A stretch of 64,000 nt of DNA from Emiliania huxleyi CCMP1516 (lineage: Eukaryota; Haptophyta; Isochrysidales; Noelaerhabdaceae). The notes beneath the pieces are model-generated. The model saw nothing but the letters and a program-made list of their open reading frames with translations, did no database searches and was not told the DNA's origin. Below, in pieces: positions 20,661 to 31,010 of this stretch (position 1 is the first letter of the stretch; every line of letters starts with the position of its first letter). Position numbers and translations under genes: made by a program. Location of the stretch: positions 30,935-94,934 of the forward strand of contig NW_005199729.1 of the NCBI RefSeq assembly GCF_000372725.1, read 5' to 3'.

Positions 20661-21134
20661 CTAAAACTTGCCGCGCTGATAGCCCAAGGGGTTGGAGCCG
20701 CCGCCGCCGCCGCCGCCGCCAAGGCCGCCGCCGAGGCCGCCGCCGAGGCCGCCGCCGAGGCCGCCCCCAAGGCCGCCGCCGTAGCCGCCGCCTCCGCCAC
20801 CGTAGCCGCCACCTCCGCCACCATAGCCGCCGCCACCACCGCCGTAGCCGCCGCCGCCACCGCCGCCGTAGCCGCCGCCGCCGCCGTAGCCGCCGCCGCC
20901 CGAGGGCTTGTAGCCGCCGCCGAGGCCACCACCATAGCCTCCTCCTCCGCCTCCGCCGCCAAGCCCTCCTCCATATCCACCCCCTCCTCCTCCGCCGCCG
21001 CCATAGCCACCGCCGCCGCCATACCCTCCTCCTCCTCCGCTGAGGCCGCCTGAGGGCTTGTAGCCGCCGCCGAGGCCGCCACCAAGGCCGCCGCCGCCGC
21101 CCAGGCCGCCGCCGCCGAGGGAAGGCGAGCGCAA
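20661..21134 (-). CDS. glycine-rich protein with YKPSGG spacers
   Basis: About 150 residues are almost entirely GGGY/GGGL/GGYGG repeats, interrupted by two YKPSGG spacers and ending in the non-repetitive SNPLGYQRGKF. Glycine-rich proteins of this kind are often secreted structural or RNA-binding proteins. No RNA-recognition motif is seen. The frame has no ATG before a stop just upstream; a TCTAG acceptor at about 21143 suggests that an upstream exon provides the start, possibly the Met in MILFTQLSQQ near 21190. A plus-strand Ala-rich ORF on the same DNA is its shadow. Confidence 0.5.
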   Translation of the reverse strand: MRSPSLGGGGLGGGGGLGGGLGGGYKPSGGLSGGGGGYGGGGGYGGGGGGGGGYGGGLGGGGGGGGYGGGLGGGYKPSGGGGYGGGGGYGGGGGGGYGGGGGGYGGGGGGYGGGGGGYGGGLGGGLGGGLGGGLGGGLGGGGGGGGSNPLGYQRGKF

Positions 21135-21370
21135 AAACGCTAGACGCCGAGGTCACAGTCTGCTGTGAGAGCTGTGTGAAGAGAATCATCTTCAACTTCG
21201 CCAAAGAGGTCGGCAGCCCGAGCGCACCGACTACGGCACAGCCTCCGGCAGCGCCCGGGGCTTCGCCCAGCACCACTCGCAACAGCTCTCTCGCGCCGCC
21301 GTCGTCTGTGGCGATGCGCAAAACATCAACAACGCTGCTCGCAACATGCGTGTCGCGCACTCATTCATGA

Positions 21371-22046
21371 GACATGACCGGTCTCAATGTCCCCCCTTCG
21401 CGCGGGCCTTCTAGGCCCGCGGGAAAACAAGCGAGCGGATTCTTTTTCCTTCGCGGTAACGCGATGGCGGCAAGGCCTCTCTGCGCGCCCGCCCTCGTCA
21501 CGCCGAAGACCAACCGGCGTCGGACCGCGGTGAGACCACGCCGCCCCCCGCGCCCGCCCGCGCCCGCAGCGTGAACACATACGCGCGTCCCTCATCGCAC
21601 GGAAACATACGCGCCAGCCGCGCAGCAGCCTCACATGCAGCGCCGACCGCATGCTCGCGCCCTGGGCCGCCGACGACCCGGTCGGGCGGGTTGCGCGGCC
21701 GCCGCACACCACCAGGCAGGCGCACAACCACCCGCAGCGCGCCGCAGCCCACCGCGCAGCCCTGCCAGCCAGGCCTGCGCCTTAAAGACTCACAAACAGG
21801 CGCACAGCAGAGTACAGCACACAACACACGCCGGCGGCGCGCGCGCAGCACACGCAGACGCACGCGCGGATCCAACACGCACACGCGCACAGCACGCGCG
21901 CGCCGCACGCCAGCGCAGCGCCACACACAGAGCCATTCCCATCAGCAGCATGAGGCCCCACACAAGACGCAGCAAAACGACGGGCAGGGAATCGCAAGAC
22001 GACTCACGATAGGGAGAAGCGAGCCCGACGCGGCGCGGCCGCCAGA
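21371..22046. other. low-complexity GC-rich sequence before assembly gap
   Basis: No supported gene. CA/GC-rich low-complexity sequence (ACACACGC-type) increases toward the gap. Confidence 0.6.
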
Positions 22047-22146
22047 NNNNNNNNNNNNNNNNNNNNNNNNNNNNNNNNNNNNNNNNNNNNNNNNNNNNNN
22101 NNNNNNNNNNNNNNNNNNNNNNNNNNNNNNNNNNNNNNNNNNNNNN
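22047..22146. other. assembly gap, 100 N
   Basis: Exactly 100 unknown bases, probably a placeholder. The true distance is unknown, and the sides may not be adjacent in the genome. Confidence 0.99.
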
Positions 22147-22275
22147 AAGCCATTTTTTTTTTCAGCTGGGGCGGGGATTATACTCCGTTTTACCGAGATC
22201 AAGCCATGATGGGTCCGCGACTTTGGAGGCCAAGAATAAAACCCGGATGTTTGGTTGCCTCCTTCTGCTCCCAAA

Positions 22276-22339
22276 GCAGGCAGCACAAGCAGCCACACAA
22301 ACCCAAAAGCTCACTTGTATGGCTGCTTGTGCTGCCTGC
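22276..22339. repeat. 20-bp perfect inverted repeat plus a third copy
   Basis: GCAGGCAGCACAAGCAGCCA (22276-22295) is exactly complementary to 22320-22339, with a 24-nt loop. A further direct partial copy (GGCAGCACAAGCAGCCACAC) follows at once. Confidence 0.9.
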
Positions 22340-22372
22340 TTGGCAGCACAAGCAGCCACACAACATCCCGCT

Positions 22373-22797
22373 TCATCTCGCCTCCTAGTCTCGCCTCATC
22401 TCGCCTCATCTCGCCTCACCTCGCTTCATCTCGCCTCACCTCGCTTCATATCGCCTCACCTCGCCTCATCTCGCCTCACCTCGCCTCACCCCTCGCCTCA
22501 TCTCGCCTCACACCTCTCGCCTCACCTCGCCTCATCTCGCCTCACCTCGCCTCATCTCGCCGAGGTACACCTCGCCTCATCTCGCCTCATCTCGCCTCAC
22601 CTCGCCTCATCTCGCCTCATCTCGCCCCATCTCGCCCCATCTCGCCTCATCTCGCCACTCGCCTCACCTCGCCTCATCTCGCCCCATCTCGCCTCATCTC
22701 GCCTCATCTCGCCTCACCTCGCCTCATCTCGCCTCATCTCGCCTCATCGCCCCTCACCTCGCCTCACCTCGCCTCATCTCGCCTCATCTCGCCCCAC
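22373..22797. repeat. 10-bp minisatellite (TCTCGCCTCA)n, about 42 units
   Basis: A nearly continuous array of TCTCGCCTCA/CCTCGCCTCA 10-mers spans 425 bp, with a few 8- or 9-bp units and CCCCAT variants. Unit length matches the intron minisatellites elsewhere in the window. Confidence 0.95.
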
Positions 22798-22802
22798 ATT
22801 TT

Positions 22803-23062
22803 TTTTCTTTTCTAGACCACTCCGAGACCGACCCAAGACCGACCCGAGACCCGAGATCGACCCGAGATCGACCCGAGATCGACCCGAGATCGACCCGAGA
22901 TCGACCCGAGATCGACCCGAGATCGACCCGAAATCGACCCGAGATCGACCCGAGATCGACCCGAGATCGACCCGAGATCGACCCGAAATCGACCAGAGAT
23001 CGACCCGAGATCGACCCGAGATCGACCCGAGATCGACCCGAGATCGACCCGAGATCGGCACG
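22803..23062. repeat. 11-bp minisatellite (GATCGACCCGA)n, about 20 units
   Basis: An array of GATCGACCCGA units with rare variants (AAATCG, ACCAGA) starts after TTTTTTTTCTTTTCTAGACC, which looks like a polypyrimidine-AG acceptor. Confidence 0.95.
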
Positions 23063-23557
23063 AGCGATCAACCCAACAGTGCCCCAGAGCCCCCTCCGGG
23101 GGGACCCCCCCTCACCCCGAGTGTCCGTGTCCTTCGCGAGTCACCGATGGGGAGCGGGGGGGGGTGCGAGATGCACAGGGGAGGCTGGGGAGGGGGGGGT
23201 CCACTCTGAAGACAGCCGACCGCGGAGGGGTTTTGTCCCACAGGGTTTTACCCTCCGCGTGAGGATCGGCGCGGCGAGGGGGTAGGCTCGAATTCGCCGC
23301 GCAACATTTCACCCCCACAGGACCCCGCCCACCCCCCCTCATGGTCCCACCTAGCACCCCAAGTGCTTTCGCACCCTCTCCTTGCGTGGTGTCCCCCACT
23401 ATGTGTCGCCGTTATCGGGGCATGCTATCCTGTGTAGTCAGGGCAAGTGGGGGCGGGGGGCAGTCCCATCTCTCCTGTGTACGGGTGGGTTCTGTCTCCA
23501 GTCTCGGAGGGGGGCTTGAAGCTAAGAATATTTTATTTTTTTTCTAGGCCCGCGGGT

Positions 23558-23820
23558 AGTCTCCCCCCATCCCCAGGGCCTCCAGGGCTCGCACCTCAAC
23601 CTCTCACAGACCAGCGCACAGCGCCATGGGGCGTATTTTCTTCTCAATAACAAGGCTGTGAAGAGTGGGCGGATGTTGACCCTGTCTGGGTGTCCCAGCC
23701 ACTCCGCTGTGAAGTCTCCCCCCATCCCCAGGGCCTCCAGGGCTCGCACCTCAACCTCTCACAGGCCAGCGCACAGCGCCATAGGAGGTATTTTCTTCTC
23801 AATAACAAGGCTGTGAACAC
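23558..23820. repeat. tandem duplication, 155-bp spacing
   Basis: AGTCTCCCCCCATCCCCAGG and the following roughly 100 bp (through TTCTTCTCAATAACAAGGCT) occur at 23558 and again at 23713 with few mismatches. A short third echo (TAACAAGGCTGT) lies near 23885. Confidence 0.9.
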
Positions 23821-24018
23821 CGAGTCTGCTCCCTGCTGCTCGGTTCCCTGCTCCTCGGCTCCCTGCTGCTCGGTGTACGGCCCGTAACAAGGCTGTTCAC
23901 ACCGAGTAGCTGGGAGTGGCTGCGGCTATAGCCTCTTGCGACCCAGGTTCCGACCCTCTGCGTGGCCGACTCACACAGCGAGCCTTCCTGTCTCCGTGCT
24001 GCCGATTCATCGGTCGTG

Positions 24019-24069
24019 CTCAGTCAAGATATTGTAGAGACCGACCATATGCACAATATCTTGACTGAG
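24019..24069. repeat. 17-bp perfect hairpin
   Basis: CTCAGTCAAGATATTGT (24019-24035) is the exact reverse complement of 24053-24069, around a 17-nt loop. It lies about 380 bp before the oxoprolinase start in AT-richer sequence than its surroundings. Confidence 0.9.
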
Positions 24070-24449
24070 AGCTAAGCCCAGTTCGACGATCGGCAGCCTC
24101 ACCGCGGGTCGCGCCGCTGTGCAGCGAGAGCCAGGCTCGCCCGGCGATGGTGACCAGAGAGTGCTCAACAAATACCAGAAAAAATCAGGGAGCCTCAGAG
24201 AGTGCCACTGCCATCACCCAGGCCGCGGGAGCTGATCGGCTGCGCCGAGGACAGCTCCCTTGGTGTGCTCCGCGGCTCACCAGTGTGCGCCGCGGCGCCG
24301 TCCAGCCACTTTGGCGGCCAGCCACCGGTCGAGTTCTTCGACTCTGGAGGACAGAAAGGTACCGTCTGAAAGGTATTTTCATGCTCTATTGACTGGCGAA
24401 AAAATCCCCCGCCAAATGTTTTCACAGCGGGCGTGATTCACACCGAAGC

Positions 24450-25830
24450 ATGAGTGAAGCATCGGGTCGCAAGAGGTTAAGCAGACAGATGTTGACCCTT
24501 CCGGCGCCAGAGGACATCGACCGCCACATCACGCTCGATGTGGCGACGGGCCAACCCGTTGTGATAGACGCCCTCGGCCCTGTCGTCGTCAACAGCGACG
24601 GCACCCTCTCGCGGATAACGAACTGGGAGCGGATGGAGGAGAGCGAGAGGGATGTGGCGAAACGGCGCATCTCCAAGCGCAACGTCGAACGGCTGCGGGC
24701 CTTTCGCGACAAGGGCGAACTCAAACAGTCTCTCGTCTCTGCTCTTGCTGCCGCCAGCTCAGACGGTGCCGCCAGTGGCGATGCCGGCGGCGGTGGCGCC
24801 GAGGGTCGCAACGCCTCGGGCTTCCGCTTCTCGATCGACCGCGGCGGCACCTTCACCGACGTATACGCGCTCTGCCCGGGCGAGGCGGTGCCGCGCTGCG
24901 TCAAGCTGCTGTCGGTCGACCCGGCCAACTACCCGGACGCGCCGCGCGAGGGGATCCGGAGAGTGCTCGAGGCGGCGACCGGCGTGCCGCACCCGCGCGG
25001 CGAGCGGCTGAACTCCTCGCGGATCGAGTGGATCCGGATGGGGACGACGGTGGCGACCAACGCGCTGCTCGAGCGTGACGGCGCGCGCACGGCGCTCCTC
25101 GTCAGCAAGGGCTTCGCCGACGTGCTGCACATCGGGTCGCAGGCGAGGCCCGACATCTTTGACCTCCGGGTCCGCTGCCCGGGCGTGTTGTACGAGGCGG
25201 TGGTGGAGGTGGACGAGCGAGTGGTGCTCGCGAAGAGCGAGCCTCCCGGCGAAGAGTCGGCGGCGCGGCGGGGCTTGCGGCGCGTGCGGGGCGAGACGGG
25301 GGAGCAGGTGCCTCGGGAGGGAGCCGAGCTGCAGGAGGGCCATATCTCCCCATATCTCCCCAGATCTCCCCACATCTCCCCAGGTGCTCATCGAGAGGGA
25401 GCCGGACTTGGACGCGCTGCGGGGCAAGCTGGCTGCGCTGCGGGCGTCCGGAGTCGAGGCGGTGGCGGTGGTGCTGATGCACGCGTACACATACCGCCAG
25501 CACGAGGAGGCCGTGGCGGCACTGGCGCGCGAGGTCGGCTTTGCCCAAGTCACCACCTCCTCCTCGACGCTGCCGATGGTGAAGCTGGTGCCGCGCGGAT
25601 ACACCGCCACCGCCGACGCGTACCTGACGCCGCACATCAAGGCCTACCTCGCGTCCTTCGTCGCGGGCTTCGACGACGACATCAGCAAGGTAAAGATTTC
25701 GTTCATGCAGTCCGACGGAGGCCTCGCGCCCGCCGACTCGTTTTGCGGCTTCCGCGCCGTCCTCTCGGGCCCCGCGGGAGGGTACATTGGGTACGCGAAG
25801 ACAGCGCACACGCCAGGCGGCCCGCCTGTG

Positions 25831-25869
<39 letters not shown>

Positions 25870-28800
25870 AGGTACGCGGGCAGCGTCGAGCAGGTGTTCG
25901 AGGCGCGGCTGGCGGGCGTCACGATCCAGGCACCGCAGCTCGACATCAAGACCGTCGCGGCGGGCGGCGGCTCGCGCTTCTTCTTCCGCGAGGGGCGGCT
26001 CGCCGTCGGGCCGCAGTCTGTGCGCGCGCACCCCGGGCCGGTACTCCGCCGCGCGGGGCGGGCTCGGGCCTCGGCTTTCTTCCTCTCCACCCCCGACGCC
26101 TTCTCGCTGCTAGGTTTGCTACCGCAAGGGCGGCCAGCTGGCGACCACCGACGCCAACCTCCTCCTCGGCCGCATCCGGCCGGAGCACTTCCCGCGCATC
26201 TTCGGCCCGGACGAGGACCAGCCGCTCGACGTCGAGGGCACGCATGCAGCCGAGATCTGGCCGAGCTCTGGCCGAGCTCTGGCCGAGATCTGGCCGAGAT
26301 CTGGCCGAGATCTGGCGAACGAGGGCGAGCCGCTCTAGCTCGAGGGCCTCGAGGCCGCGCGCCCGTCGCGGCTCTCTGTTGATCGCCAGGCTGGCGCCCC
26401 TTCTTTTTCAGGCACGCGCGCCGCCTTCGAGGCGATGCTGAGCGGCGAGGTGCACCCCTTCTACGAGGCGACATCGCCCGCCGGCGCGCCCCCTCGGAGG
26501 ATGAGTGTCGAGCAGCTCGCGCACGGCTTCCTCGAGGTTGCCAACGAGGCGGTCGCGCCGCTCCGCGAGAGGACGAGTCCGGGACACGTCCGCGACATGT
26601 CCGAGACACGTCCCACAGGCGATGTGCCGCCCGATCCGCGAGATGACGCAGATGAGAGGCCACGACGCGGCGGCGCACGTGCTCGCCTCCTTCGGCGGCG
26701 CGGGAGGCCAGCACGCGTGCGCCGTCGCGCGCTCGCTCGGCATGACGCGCGTGTACGTGCACCGGCACGCCTCCATCCTGTCCGCGGTGGGGATCGCCCT
26801 CGCCGACGTGGTCGTCGAGAAGCAGGAGGCGGCCGCGCTGACGCTCGGTGAGCCGGGTGCCGCCGAGCGCGTCTCCGTGCGCCACGCTGCGCTGGCGGCT
26901 GCCGTCGAGGAGCAGCTGGCCGCGCAGGGCTTCGCGCCGCCGCTGCTGCGGACGGATCGCTTCCTCAACTTGCGCTACGCGGGCACCGACACCGCCATCA
27001 TGGTTTCGGAGCCGGCGGCAGGCGGCGGCGCGTACGCCGCCGCCTTCGAGGCGCAGCACCGGCGCGAGTTTGGCTTCACCTTTGCGGAGCGGCCCGTCCT
27101 GATCGACGACATCCGCGTGCGCGGCACCGGCCTCTCCCCGCCCGCGCCCGCGGCGCCGACTGCGGCGGCGAGCGGCGCGCTGCCGCCGCCGACGAGCGTG
27201 GGCCGGACCTACTTTGAGAGCGGGTGGGAGGAGACGCCCTCGTACTCGCTGCAGTCGCTCGCGCCGGGCAACGTCCTCGAGGGGCCGGCGCTGCTGCTGG
27301 ACGACATCTCGACGGTGGTGGTCGAGCCGAACTGCACCGCCACAGTCACGGCGACGGGCCACCTCGAGATCCTGGTGCGGCCGAGGAAGGGCGCACGAGG
27401 CGAGACGCGGACCGGCCCTGAGGCGCAGCGGGGGGCGGAGGCGGCGCCGGCGGAGGGCGCCCCCTCGCCGAGCGGCGATGCGGACCCGGTCCAGCTGTCG
27501 CTCTACTCGCACCGCTTCATGGGCATCGCTGAGCAGATGGGGCGGACGCTGCAGCGCACGTCGGTCTCCACAAACATCAAAGAGCGGCTCGACTTCTCGT
27601 GCGCGCTCTTCGACGCCTCCGGCGGGCTCGTCGCCAACGCGCCCCACATCCCCGTCCACCTGGGCGCGATGCAGGACGCCGTGCAGCTGCAGCAGCGGCG
27701 GTGGGAGGGCGACATCCACGCGGGCGATGTCTTCCTCTCCAACTGCCCGCACACCGCCGGCGGCTCGCACCTGCCCGACCTCACCGTCATCACGCCTGCC
27801 TTTCTGCCCGGCGACGGCGACGCGCCCGCCTTTTGGGTCGCCTCGCGGGGGCACCACGCGGACATCGGGGGCGCGACGCCCGGCTCGATGCCGCCCTTCT
27901 CCCACTCGCTCTCCGAGGAGGGCGCGCGGATCGTCGGGTTCCGGCTCGTCTCGCGTGGTGCGCGGCGGGACGGATCGGCCGCTGCGCCCCGTCCTCGCCG
28001 CGACCGTCACCGACACCTTTTGGTAGGAGTGCTGCAGGAGGAGGGCGTGCGCTCCATCCTCGCCAAGAGCCGCAACCTCACCGACAACCTCTCCGACCTC
28101 AAGGCTCAGGTGGCCGCCAACGAGATGGGGCCTGCAGCCGCTTGCCCCCTCCCTGCCGCCGCAGCTGCGAAGGGCGCCTCATTCACGGCCCGCGCTGTGA
28201 CCAGGCTGCGCCTCCTCGCCTCCCTCGCCGCCGAGTCGTCGCTCGCCGCCGTCCGCAGCTACATGCACCACATCCAGGCGAACGCAGAGGCGACGGTCCG
28301 CGCAATGCTTCGCGCCTTCGCCGCCCGAGCCGGCCTTGGCGCAAACGGCGCCTGCGCGCCGGCCGGCTGCTGGACAGACGCGAAGTCACGGGAGAGGACT
28401 GGAGATCGCCGGAGATTAGGCGTCTGCACCGCGGCCGACCAGCTCGACGACGGCTCGGAGATCCGGCTCGCGGTCACCATTGACGCGGCGGCGGGATCCG
28501 CCACCTTTGACTTTTCCGGCACCTCGCCACAGAGCTATTCGAACCTGAACGCGCGCCGTGCGCCGTCGCGTGCTCGTTGCACCGTGGACAGCGTCTGTGT
28601 CCACACTCTGTCCGTGAACAGGCGCCGCGCGCCGTCACGTACTCGGCCGTCATCTACTCGCTCCGCGCGCTCTGCGACACCGACATGCCCCTCAACCAGG
28701 GCTGCCTCGCGCCAGTCACCTTCGTCCTCCCTGAGGGCAGCCCCTCGCCGCCGCCAGGGCCGTCCTTCCCCGGACACGTCCCGGACACGTCACGCGTCCG

Positions 28801-29575
28801 GGGCGTGTCCTCGTAGGCTGCCTCCTCAACCCCGGGGAGACCGCCGCTGTCGTCGGCGGGAACGTCCTCACCTCGCAGCGCGTCGTGGACGTCGTCCTCA
28901 AGGCGTCCTGACGCGTGCAATCTCGGGCAATCTCGGACAACCTCGGGTCATCTCGCGTCATCTCGCCCCAGGCGTTTGGCGCGTGCGCGGCCTCTCAGGG
29001 CTGCATGAACAACCTCACCTTTGGCGACGAGACTTACGGCTACTACGAGACCATCGCCGGCGGCGCGGGCGCCGGGCCCGACTGGGACGGCCGCTCGGGC
29101 GTGCACACGCACATGACCAACACGCGCATCACCGACCCCGAGGTCCTCGAGCGGAGGCACCGACGGCCGAAACGCCCCGCCGTAGAGAAGGGAGACACGT
29201 GAGCGGAGTCGTGTGTCGAGTAGGTACCCGGTCGTGCTGCGCACCTTCTCCCTCCGCGCCCACTCGGGCGGAGGCGGCGCGCACCGCGGCGGCGACGGCG
29301 TCGTGCGCGAGATCGAGTTTCTGCGCCCGACGGACGTGTCCATCCTCTCCGAGCGCCGCGCCGTGCCCCCATACGGCCTCGCCGGCGGCGAGCCGGGCGT
29401 GCGCGGGCAGAACCTGCTGCTGCCCGCGGGAGGAGGCGCCGGCCCCACCGTCTCGCTCGGTGGCAAGGCCTTTGTCCGCGTCGAGGCGGGCGCGCGGCTG
29501 CGGGTGCTCTCCCCTGGAGGGGGCGGGTACGGCGCCCCAGCCGAAGCATACTCGGGCGGCAGCCGTGCTAAGTAG
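24450..29575 (+). CDS. OPLAH: 5-oxoprolinase (ATP-hydrolysing), with extra N-terminal domain
   Basis: The enzyme opens 5-oxo-L-proline to L-glutamate using ATP in the gamma-glutamyl cycle, in the cytosol. Residues from [14 protein letters not shown] give the hydantoinase A N-terminal ATP-binding part. [50 protein letters not shown] and [10 protein letters not shown] follow. The hydantoinase B half includes [78 protein letters not shown] and SGG..HRGGDG. Introns fitted to keep the family sequence: 25308-25383, 26041-26113, 26238-26411, 26549-26618, 27958-28026, 28339-28419, 28551-28621, 28737-28816, 28903-28971 and 29157-29223; seven are GC-AG. Before the enzyme, residues 1-90 ([25 protein letters not shown]) form a separate small domain, with no Met between it and the enzyme. 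Confidence 0.92.
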
Positions 29576-29906
29576 TAGCACTTGCTTTGCCTTACGCGTT
29601 TACGTCCCGGCCCGCGGTGCGAGCGGTGTGAGGTTTCTGTGGTTACTCTCTATGCAGTACAGCGCTTTTGACGGAGGTGAGCCGAGGGCAGTGGGTCTCT
29701 TGGCATTCGCGCCTCTCCGCCCAAAGCTGTACTAAAATTGTGATGAGCATGAGGGAACGTGAGGGACATGCACATGCGCATACTCAAAGAGAGAGAGAGA
29801 GAGAGAGGCTAGCCAGAGAGACCCAGACTCGAGACTGTCATTCAGACTGTCTCAGAAGAGACATGCGATGCCACTCGCCCCACGGACACACACATGCAAA
29901 GTGCGA
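29576..29906. other. intergenic between converging genes
   Basis: I see 3' flanks only. A GAGAGAGAGAGAGA tract (near 29790) and an ACACACACATG stretch are present, and no gene. Confidence 0.6.
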
Positions 29907-30671
29907 TCAGATGTCCGGGCCCGCCTCTGCCAGCCGCGCGTAGTAGACAGAGTGCGCCGTCGTGAGCGGGTGTAGGACCGGCTCCGTCGGCAGCCGTACG
30001 AGCGGCGGAGGGGCAGTGGGCGGAGGGGCGGGGGCCGCCCTCGCCGAGGTCATGCTCGGTTGGATCGGCAGCCAGCCGATGGGAATGGCATACGCGAAGG
30101 CTCGCAAAACGGGCGGCGGGTGGGCGGGCGGCAGCGAAGTGGGGGGCGAGAGCGGCGACGAGGGCGAGAGCGGCGACGCCGGGTCCGGCACGCTGAGGAC
30201 CAGCGGCTTCACGTGCGGCAGCGTCTGCGTGGTTTGCATCGGCGGCGCAGCAGCCGAGCGGCGAAAATTCGGGCCCGACGGGCGGACGGCGGTGAGAAGA
30301 GAGGCGGCGCGCGAGAAGCCGGAGGTCTTCACCGAGCACACGTGGCCCAGCTTGGGTTGCCCACATGCGGCGCAGCGGTTCTTGGCGAGGCCGAGGCGTC
30401 GCGCTTGCTGCCCGAGCTCGATTCTGAGGTAGCGGTTGCGAACGGACGCCGGGCTGCGGTTGGTGAGGCCGTCGGCGATGCGGCCCCATTTACGACCCTG
30501 CGGAATGGGGAGATGCAGGGGGTGAGAGACGGGGCAGAATCTTCAAATACTTGGGCGAGAGTGATGGCGTTTCGACGGCAGCCGCACCTCAAGTGCAAAC
30601 AGCTGGAGGATTTTGCGGTCCTCCTCCGGAGTCCAGGACGTCATGTTGTCGGTGCTCCTTTTGCCGACCAT
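29907..30671 (-). CDS. single-repeat Myb/SANT-domain protein, about 225 aa
   Basis: Two exons (30588-30671 and 29907-30497, intron 30498-30587) join as SWTPEEDRKILQLFALEGRK then WGRIADGLTNRSPASVRNRY. This is one Myb/SANT repeat with the three regularly spaced aromatic positions W..F..W. Immediately after comes CAACGQPKLGHVC, a compact C-x2-C...H-x-C knuckle that may bind zinc. The remaining 150 residues are Pro/Ser/Ala-rich and disordered. One-repeat Myb proteins bind DNA in algae and plants, so a nuclear transcription role is likely. I start at MVGKRSTDN; an upstream in-frame Met at 30809 would add 46 poorly conserved-looking residues. Confidence 0.75.
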
Positions 30672-30970
30672 GCTGGAAGCAACTGGCGAGGGGGGGTTGT
30701 GATGACGATTCGCGGCATCCCCGACCGAGGCGAGCAGCCCGCCGACAAGGGACTCACAAGGCGGTGGGTGTTTTCGGCGAAAGATTGCTGGGGCGAGGGA
30801 GATTTGCAAGGGTGTCGCTCGCCTGTTGGAGAGAGCTTGTTCTTCTTGCTCTTGTTGGCGCTGCTATTGGCGAGCAGTGAGTCTTTGGACCGGCTCTCAC
30901 TCTCGGAACTCAGACCGACAGCGACTCAAGGCGACAACAGCGACTCAACGAATAGGTTTGGACACGGAGA

Positions 30971-31010
30971 GAGACCCCCTCTCTCTTTTCTCCCAGTAAG
31001 CTAAAAGTAC
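30971..31010 (-). promoter_or_regulatory. dispersed motif block upstream of the Myb gene
   Basis: CCCCCTCTCTCTTTTCTCCC followed by AGTAAGCTAAAAGTAC matches 13470-13504. Read on the minus strand it is GTACTTTTAGCTTAC pointing to the Myb start about 320 bp downstream. Confidence 0.35.

Larger units (their letters stand above)
23063..24449. other. intergenic with tandem duplication and hairpin
   Basis: No gene is supported. It holds a 155-bp-spaced tandem duplication (23558-23820), Pro-codon-like C tracts and a 17-bp perfect hairpin (24019-24069). The last 300 bp are the 5' flank of the oxoprolinase gene. Confidence 0.6.

Noticed and set aside
19927-21360. 477-aa minus-strand ORF with RRRRRWRR repeats
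   Set aside because: It is another frame of the glycine-codon repeat plus antisense of the 98-aa ORF; not protein-like.
21571-22209. ORF running through the N gap
   Set aside because: Translation across unknown bases is meaningless, and the sequence is CA/GC low complexity.
22373-23062. Regular array that could suggest a CRISPR
   Set aside because: Units are contiguous 10- and 11-mers without spacers, in an intron-rich eukaryotic genome.
25644-28016. 790-aa minus-strand ORF
   Set aside because: Antisense shadow of oxoprolinase exons, Arg/Pro-rich with no domain; high GC keeps stops rare.
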